Assembly (NCBI GenBank): GCA_036320915.1
Contig: JAXBDG010000008.1
Coordinates: 372,001-436,000 of the forward strand
Direction of reading: 5' to 3'
DNA length: 64,000 bases
From: Linnemannia elongata
Lineage: Eukaryota; Mortierellomycota; Mortierellomycetes; Mortierellales; Mortierellaceae
The notes below the pieces were generated by a model that saw only the letters and a program-made list of their open reading frames with translations, was not told the origin of the DNA and made no database searches. Of this stretch, positions 57,501 through 64,000 are shown in pieces. Made by a program: the position numbers and the translations under genes. Position 1 is the stretch's first letter, and the number at the start of each line of letters is the position of its first letter.

Positions 57501-60435
57501 TGGGTAGCGGGATCGGCATCTTTAGGAAAGGTATCATGTTCTGATCGGAGACGGTCACGGTGACATGTGGCTGGTCCGCTCGGCGGCCATGAACGAGTAC
57601 AGGGACAATCGATTTCACCGTCTTGAAGGTGAGACCGGTGGGTGCGAGTGTCTCTGCGTAGCCATAGACATAGGAATCATAAGCAAAGCAAGACTCCTGG
57701 CAAAGTCTCTTCCGGATGGAGGGCGATTGGAAGATGCGGTCCTCGATGTTGAAGAGAGACGCTTGGGAGAGACCTACACAGATGGTTTGCGGGCTGACCA
57801 AGTCATCGGACGACGTCTCGAAGTTGTCGTGTCCGTCGACGACGTATTGTTCCAACAGAGACATGTTGTCGACACTGAAGACACATCCGTGATTTCTTTG
57901 ACAGAACGGCGCGCAGGACTTGAAGTCGACCATGATCTGGGTATCATTGCGGATGAACCGGACGGAGCCGATCGAAGGGTCATGCTTCATATCGTGGACG
58001 GTGTAACTGGCAGCTCGGGTCCAGGTTGCGGTCCAAAAGATGTCGACATGGTGCTTCCCAGGGATCGCGATCAGTCTCCCATCCTTGGACATGGCCGTAG
58101 AGAAGCGAACCGCCTCGAACTGGTCGTATGTAAGATCCATGTAAGACGACAGGCGGATGCCTTGCTCAATGTCGCATGTCGAGACCTCATACATGTCCGG
58201 GTCTCCAATGACTACATAGGCACCGTGGAGCTGCTTGAGCTGAGCGCCAAAGACAGTGATGGCAAACCTTGGCTCGTTCCAAGCTCGATCCATTGCAATC
58301 GATCGAAGGTGAGCCCAGTTCCCAAAGGCGCTATAAATCTCGATTGTCACGCCGTCGCATGTCACAAACAGCTCGTCCTTGACATCCTGCTTCTGGGTGG
58401 CGACAATGTGAAAGGCGGCTTTGGCAAACAAACCATCGAGTCCAGGACACTGCCTCGTAACGTCGAACTTCCTGAATCCTGAGCCAACAATCGTCCCTGG
58501 TGGGGCTTGGGTGTGGTTGGAGACCACCCTGTAGAAGGCCGTGTCGTCCTTGCTTAAGGGTTCGGCGGGCCTGGTATCATTCTTGCGGCAAAACTTTTCG
58601 CTCATGCGTTTCTCCGTGTTTGAGCCTGCGTTGACACGATCCAAGTCGATGTAGACAAACTGTGAGCCATCCCAGGAAAGACAAAGTGCGTATGTACTTT
58701 CTTCGGCCATCGGCAGCTGCATCCAAGCCACCAGCTGCGGTTGGAAAGTATGGGTTGGAGACGATTCAGCAGAGTGAGTAGATTGCTGTGAGGAAGTGGA
58801 TGCCTGCTTGGATTGCCGTATCTCTGTTGGCGGTGGTGACTCCCTGAAGTTCCACAGCTGTAGTAGTCGATGTTCTCCTGCAAGGACCGTGATCAAGATG
58901 TGTGATCCGTCTCCCGACATCGTGTAGCCAGCAATCGTCTTGGGCTCTTGTAGTTCAATATCAAGTTGAGGATGTCCCGTCCTGTTGACATCGACTGAAC
59001 TGAAGAATGGCTTGTGCTCTCTGTACATTGGATCTATACAAATACAATCGGTAAATAATTCGTTTGAAACGCGTATGGCAGGTCTTAGAGATATGTGATA
59101 TAATTATCAACAGCTTGCTTACCATCCTTGTAGTAGGCGCTGGAGTCGGTGAGGATGTCCGTGTAATGGAGTTCAATTGACCCATAGTCATCTGGTTCAC
59201 CCTGCCAGGTCTTGACATCCATCACAAGAAGAGTCGGTTCAACTTCCTCGCCAAGCAGCACCAGTTTCTCGTGTAGCTTCCATCGAAAACACACATCATC
59301 GTCTTTTCCCGCGGAGAAACATAGCCTCTTGATTTCTTAGTAGGTTATAACCTATGGTGGCAAATAACAAAACAATTGCAAAAAGTAAAAAAAAAAACCA
59401 TCAATCGGGTATGAGTAAACAAAGCGTGCGGGATAGGCGATATAATGCATTGGACACATGAGAAGTTGATCCAGCTGGATAAACTAACGCTATCGGGGTT
59501 TAGGTAAAGTATTTTTCGTGTTACTGCTTACCTCAGACTTGACAGCCAACGAGTCTGGAAGGCTATGGTGGATGGTAACGACTATGGCCTCGACCGCGTC
59601 CATGTCCATGTTCTTGCTCGATATCCCCAACACAATGTCATAATGGGTGTTTTTTACATGCGGCGGTGCGGGGATGGTCCACTGTTTAGTTCAAAAAGGT
59701 CAACGGTGTATACGAATCAGCTATGTGCGAATCACTAATCAATTGCAAAACAGTGCAATGAGAAGAAAAAATAAAAAATAAAAATGGCAGAGCCTTTTTT
59801 GTACCTTGAGGTCTTCGGTTGTCGCTTTGAAGGCGATGGGTGGTTGTGTCCTGCATGAATGAATCACGAAGAGATGATTCAGAGTTTTGGTGATGGAAGG
59901 AATGAAAGGAGAAAGTAGGTGCCGTTGGTGAGACTTTTAGACGCCGTCCAGTCATATTGTAGTACAAGAAACACGAACTGATTGTCAATCAGAACACTCA
60001 AAAAAAGGAGCGATCAACCCAGGTAACGAAACATACTCCTCCACAGGTCGCAGTATCAGTTCACGCGCCGACATGTCTTCTTCTTGGACCTCAAAGTATG
60101 ACCGATACCCTAAACAGCATTTGTGCAATTGCAATTGTACAACCAGCATCCAGCATTGCATTGGTTAGTTTGGAGTGGCAAGGTCATGGATACACAAAGA
60201 GGTACATTACAGGCGAATTGAAGTGATGGTAACACATACGTGGCTCAGGGGTGAGTAACGCCTTGTCTGCTCCTTCTTCCTCGATTGCCTCCTTCTTTGC
60301 ATCCTGGTCCGTCTGGTAGATAGTTGGCGAGGATACCAATACATCATCTTCACTCGTGTCACTTTGTCCATGTTCCACTGCTGGTCTTTCCTCCGGTATG
60401 TCGATTACAACAAGATCGCCCACTTTTTTTACCAT
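54533..60435 (-). pseudogene. beta-propeller plus TRP-like channel, copy B, disrupted
   Basis: Inverted paralogue of 34792-40790 with all twelve exons at matching places: 60435-60240, 60109-60037, 59850-59805, 59681-59532, 59351-59123, 59033-56372, 56275-56066, 55957-55822, 55725-55495, 55381-55267, 55157-55047, 54921-54533. Two lesions are seen. Exon 5 reads GTT ATA ACC TAC TAA where copy A reads GTC ATA ACG TAT CAG, a stop at 59339-59337 after about 159 residues. The acceptor before exon 11 is TG at 55159-55158 instead of AG. Exon 6 is fully open (four codons shorter in total) and very close to copy A. The C-terminal exon is more diverged and lacks most of the poly-Gln and one coiled-coil repeat. 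A shortened product or downstream start cannot be excluded. Confidence 0.8.
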
Positions 60436-61138
60436 TTTTTTCCACACTGGGTTGTTGGTTGAAGATAATATGCGAGAGAGTAAGGGTTATTTGTTGGCTG
60501 CGGGTGGTGCGAGGAAAGAGAAAGAAGAGATGGATGGGAGATGTTGGATGTGGAAGTAAATATGAGTTTAGAAAAAAAAAAAACGAGGAAAAGAAAATGA
60601 TGCACAGCAACAACAACAAAAAAAAAAATAAGCTCGCATTCGAATCCGTTTGACAGGGGAAAAGAGGGACACAGAGAATCCCCTCCCCTTTTTTTGTGCT
60701 TTTCCTCGGGTCATTTTGAAAGGCACGATCACAACCGTTCTTACTGTGCAGTTCTATTGTGTAGCCGTTGTATAGTCCTGTGTAGCCCTTGTATAGCCCC
60801 CTGTAAATGTGAATGTGGGTGCCGAGTAATATTAAGTCAGTATCAGACGACTCCCTTTGCCCCTAGCCACAGCTCTTCCTTTACAAAATGGTTTCTCTTT
60901 TTCAAGAAAAACCGCAAGCTTCCTCAACTCAAGATTCCAAACCAACAAACCGATGGACAAAAATAGTCGTTGCCCCCCCCCTCATTTCTTTCCCCCTTTC
61001 CCCCTTTCCTCCTTGTTCCTTATATGCATCTTGTTACTCACCAAGCCTTATTCCACATCTTGCATCACTTATACACCTGTCATGCGCATATCAATTCACA
61101 GATCGAATTTACCCACAAAGCAAATCAAATCGAAAGTT
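60436..61138. other. intergenic region between F-box and channel genes, copy B
   Basis: Counterpart of 34036-34791. It holds a four-unit 11-bp array (60757-60800) matching the GGGCTACACNN repeat of copy A, and is otherwise diverged. Confidence 0.5.
60757..60800 (-). repeat. tandem 11-bp repeat, copy B
   Basis: On the minus strand GGGCTATACAA, GGGCTACACAG, GACTATACAAC and GGCTACACAA. More diverged than copy A but with four units in the same place. Confidence 0.65.
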
Positions 61139-63223
61139 TTATTTCTGGCGCATCATAAAGTTGAAAGAAACCTTTGGGCACGCCTCAATGATACCCTCCA
61201 ACCCAGCCTTAGCATCCTCGCGATTGAATGACATGACCTTCAATCGTGGCATCATCCTCACCAGCGCACTGGCCTGATGCTGTGTCAGGAATGGGTTCCG
61301 AGAATGATATCTACGGGATTCAGTATCAACGAGGGACAGGTGTTCGACGGTGGGGAACCAGATAAAGACCTTTTCGCCATCTTGGTCTTTTGGTGGTTCC
61401 CAATCCTCATCCTGTTCTACTTCAATGGTCTCGCTGTGGTTGTTGTTGTTGTTCTCGTCCTCACCCTCGTCTGGTACAGTCATCGCGGTCTCAGGTGTCT
61501 CCCCAGTTTGACCATCATCATCATCGACTCCCCCTTTACTGACCAAGGTATCATCCGACCAAGTCCACTCCAAATTCGCCGCCAAAACATGCTCCCTCCC
61601 CATCTTCAAGAACCTCAACCCCTTCAACTCCTGAATCCTCCAAAACAAAATCTTGTAAAGATTCCTACGCTCCGACACATCCAATGTTGAAATATCCAAA
61701 TATTCCAACGTGTTCCCGCACGCAAACGTCGGTAATCGCAAGGCAGGGTTCTTCTCAAGCTTGTAGAGCCGGTTGACGAGCGAAGAGGATTTCCTGAGGG
61801 GGGTGTTGTAGTAGTAGTATGGGTAGTTGTAGGGCTTGTCGGAGATGTATCCGTCGATGGTGAGGTGTGTGAGTCCTGCGGGGGTCGAGGTGATGATGTC
61901 GAGAAGGACGGTGGGGTGTTTGATGTCCCGGACGTTGAGAGATGTGACTGAAAGCGGAGGAGTCCATTTGGCATCGTCTTTGTAGTAGGTGTGGGCGTAG
62001 CCGTTGTCAGCGGGGGGGTCATTACCGAACACAGTGGCAGTGGCGTTGGCAATGACAGACAGTGTCAGCGAGTGGAGACTGGTCCTGGGAGAAGCCAGGA
62101 GGGACGTCGAGTAGTCGATCCGGTCGCTGGTCTTGCAGGCGTCTAGGAGCTTGAAAGAAAGTAGGTTTGGACACGACAGGGCAAGAGACTTCAAGTTCTT
62201 TTCCACGATGTGGGTACTGGCCTGCACAGACTTGAACTCAACCGCGCGCAGGTTCGGACAAGATCGGTAGAAAAAGTCCATTTGAAAGAGATGAATCTCA
62301 CAGGAGGAAACGGCGAGTGTTCGCAGACTTGGGAACTGCTCGCTCTTGGGGACTGGTGGCGGCGCTTCTTGATCTGTCGCCGACGACTCCTGAACCTCGA
62401 GGGTCTCGAACATCTCGGAGACCTTGCTGATATGTCCGTCCAAATTAGCGTCCTGGGTCTTGTGCGACTCCCACGAGACAGACAGCGAGTTCAGATACTT
62501 ACACTCTCGACTGGTTCGCAGGATAACATCCCAATCGCAGAGTCGGTTCTTGTGGACGATATAGCCGTTGCTGTCAAGCCCACCGACGATAGTCAGCCTC
62601 CTCAGTCTTGTCAAGGTGGGGACACACCAGAGAACTTCCGGTCTCAGATCTTCGTGCGCGATCGACAGAGTGAGCTCAGCGACATAAGGCAATTTGGAGA
62701 GTAACGAGTCCAGGAGATCGGTCTTCCACTCGTTCCTGATCCTGAACTGTCGTTCCTGATCGGCATCCTTGCCTCCTGCACCATCGTTTTCCCATGCCCC
62801 ACGCAACCGCCTCTCTATGACCTCTCCATCAGCGACCACCAAGTCTGGCGAAAACAACTTCAAATGCAAAGCCTCGACATTCTGACATCGGTCCACAACA
62901 TATCCCACAATTCCCTCCCGATCCTCCGGATCATAGATCGACAATGTCAACGACCTCGCCGCAAGTCCATTCCTGACCAACACTTCACGATCCTTCTCGT
63001 CCAGATTGGCATCGATGAAGACTCGTTCCCAGAGGTAAGGAGCAAAGAGGCGCCACCAAAGCTTACAGACGAGGACGGCGGATTTTAGGTGGGTTCCTTG
63101 CAGGCTTTGACGGATGAGGTAGGAGATTTCTGCCATGTCAAGGGCGCGATTCATGGCTGAGTAGGGGGATGCGAGTGTTGGTGGTTGTGGTAGTGTGGTA
63201 GTGTCATCTAAAGGGTCCGCCAT
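61139..63223 (-). CDS. F-box/LRR-like protein, cassette copy B
   Basis: Intronless, 694 aa, full-length paralogue of 32020-34035. The F-box (DMAEISYLIRQ ... VLVCKLWWRLFAPYLWERVF) and the leucine-rich repeats are conserved, and both end IIEAxPKVSFNFMMRQK. It has a longer acidic/Asn insert near residue 585-625 (DENNNNN). Identity is about 85-90% by eye, lower than in the neighbouring channel exon 6. Its frame is intact although the linked channel gene is broken, so it may still work as an SCF adaptor. Confidence 0.82.
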   Translation of the reverse strand: MADPLDDTTTLPQPPTLASPYSAMNRALDMAEISYLIRQSLQGTHLKSAVLVCKLWWRLFAPYLWERVFIDANLDEKDREVLVRNGLAARSLTLSIYDPEDREGIVGYVVDRCQNVEALHLKLFSPDLVVADGEVIERRLRGAWENDGAGGKDADQERQFRIRNEWKTDLLDSLLSKLPYVAELTLSIAHEDLRPEVLWCVPTLTRLRRLTIVGGLDSNGYIVHKNRLCDWDVILRTSRECKYLNSLSVSWESHKTQDANLDGHISKVSEMFETLEVQESSATDQEAPPPVPKSEQFPSLRTLAVSSCEIHLFQMDFFYRSCPNLRAVEFKSVQASTHIVEKNLKSLALSCPNLLSFKLLDACKTSDRIDYSTSLLASPRTSLHSLTLSVIANATATVFGNDPPADNGYAHTYYKDDAKWTPPLSVTSLNVRDIKHPTVLLDIITSTPAGLTHLTIDGYISDKPYNYPYYYYNTPLRKSSSLVNRLYKLEKNPALRLPTFACGNTLEYLDISTLDVSERRNLYKILFWRIQELKGLRFLKMGREHVLAANLEWTWSDDTLVSKGGVDDDDGQTGETPETAMTVPDEGEDENNNNNHSETIEVEQDEDWEPPKDQDGEKVFIWFPTVEHLSLVDTESRRYHSRNPFLTQHQASALVRMMPRLKVMSFNREDAKAGLEGIIEACPKVSFNFMMRQK

Positions 63224-63519
63224 TTTGTTCTGTTTCTTTCGACTGTAACTTGGAAAGTGAATGAGAGTGAGAAAGAAGAGTGATTGTTAACGAATGTAGC
63301 AAAAGGAATGAAAAGTGAATGTGGTCGTCCATTTTAAGTTTGTCGTAAGAGGCGCAGCCCCGTTGCCACTAATTACTTAATTTACGGGGTTGACTACGGC
63401 AGACGCAGTCAGGGCGCAAAACTGGAAATTGTTTTATCCTCTCTGTGTGATCAACAGGGCCTCGGCCATCCATGTTCCATAACTTGCTCCATAAAAATTG
63501 ATCAGGAAATATAGCGCGC

Positions 63520-63537
63520 GGGGGGGGGGGGGGGGGA
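63520..63537. repeat. poly-G homopolymer
   Basis: Run of about 18 G upstream of F-box copy B; probably length-variable. Confidence 0.7.
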
Positions 63538-63811
63538 GATGGGGTACAACCAACTTGACGTGATGGCGGAGTGGGCGTAAGGGTGCCGAAGTGGAAGTAT
63601 GGGAGGACCTGGAACTGGTTTTTGTTTTCTTTCGACATGCAAACAGGTCTGTCCTTCCTCCCATAAAAATGACTACGCGTCCTCTCGACCTAGCAATGAA
63701 CTTGTCTAAATATCTTTCGTGTTTTGCTGTCAGAGCTTGGCAACTTTTTATTGCTGGCGGCGAAATGTTGTGGCTAAGTGAGAAGGCAGGATGGTAGCAC
63801 GGAAGAACAAA

Positions 63812-63850
63812 CAAAACAACAAAAACAACAAAAACAACAAAAACAACATA
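63812..63850. repeat. (AAAACAAC)n microsatellite
   Basis: Several perfect AACAACAAA-type units in a row. Confidence 0.7.
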
Positions 63851-64000
63851 AAACAAATATAAACGTCAAATATTGATGAATTCTATACTATAATCTTTTA
63901 ATGTTTCTCAAAATAACAACCAAAGAAAAAAAAATGCAATTGTGACCCAGGCGCTCTATGACACCGATGGTCGCGCTTGGGGAGGTGAAGGAAAGGGGAG

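Larger units (their letters stand above)
63224..64000. other. right-edge intergenic region
   Basis: Promoter side of F-box copy B, a G17-18 run near 63520-63537, and an (AAAACAAC)n array near 63810-63850. No gene is recognised before the window ends. Confidence 0.45.

Noticed and set aside
63812..63850. Short regular repeats as a CRISPR array
   Set aside because: Simple AAAACAAC microsatellite without spacers, and the genome is eukaryotic.

Overview
This window is nuclear DNA of a filamentous fungus. Genes carry many short introns (donors GTAAG/GTANN, acceptors very often ATAG), 5' leaders are CA-rich, and A/T and C/T homopolymers are abundant. The gene set (twinfilin, CCDC174, CMC2, eL15, Sfc1 carrier, F-box/LRR proteins, fused beta-propeller/TRP-like channels) and compact intron-rich structure suggest an early-diverging lineage such as Mortierellaceae. 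That placement is inference from style, not from a marker gene.

Left part (1-27 kb) is ordinary gene space: a 5'-cut PITH-domain gene (+), an Sfc1-type mitochondrial carrier (-), twinfilin (-), a 1222-aa VWA-domain protein (-), a type II O-fucosyltransferase-like protein (-), a PNPOx-like flavin protein (+), a small DUF4286 protein (-), a possible 66-aa gene (-), a CCDC174 homologue with an SR tract (-), and a divergent intronless Ras-like GTPase (+). The exon models were built by hand and all close in frame.

The middle and right (27-64 kb) are an accessory, repeat-shaped region. A roughly 9-kb two-gene cassette (F-box/LRR gene followed by a propeller plus TRP-like channel gene) is present twice in inverted orientation: 32.0-40.8 kb (+) and 54.5-63.2 kb (-). 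Copy A is intact. Copy B has an intact F-box gene, but its channel gene has an in-frame stop and a lost splice acceptor, although a block of about 700 nt stays essentially identical to copy A. The spacer holds eL15 (-), CMC2 (+), a GT23-like glycosyltransferase (-), a pair of diverged direct repeats, tRNA-Glu(CTC) (-) and a full-length Ty3/gypsy element.

The most interesting system is the retroelement-tRNA arrangement. An intact 5,988-bp Ty3-like element with identical 402-bp LTRs and a 4-bp duplication (AAAG) lies 17 bp upstream of tRNA-Glu. A solo LTR of the same family with a different 4-bp duplication (GTCA) lies 21 bp upstream of tRNA-Arg(ACG). Just outside both LTR insertions lies a hairpin (CGCCACCAA...TTGGTGGC) belonging to a second, RNase H-encoding element family. 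In the pre-LTR configuration that hairpin would have been about 50 bp upstream of each tRNA gene. Two unrelated retroelement families therefore appear to target tRNA upstream regions at two characteristic distances, nested in each other.
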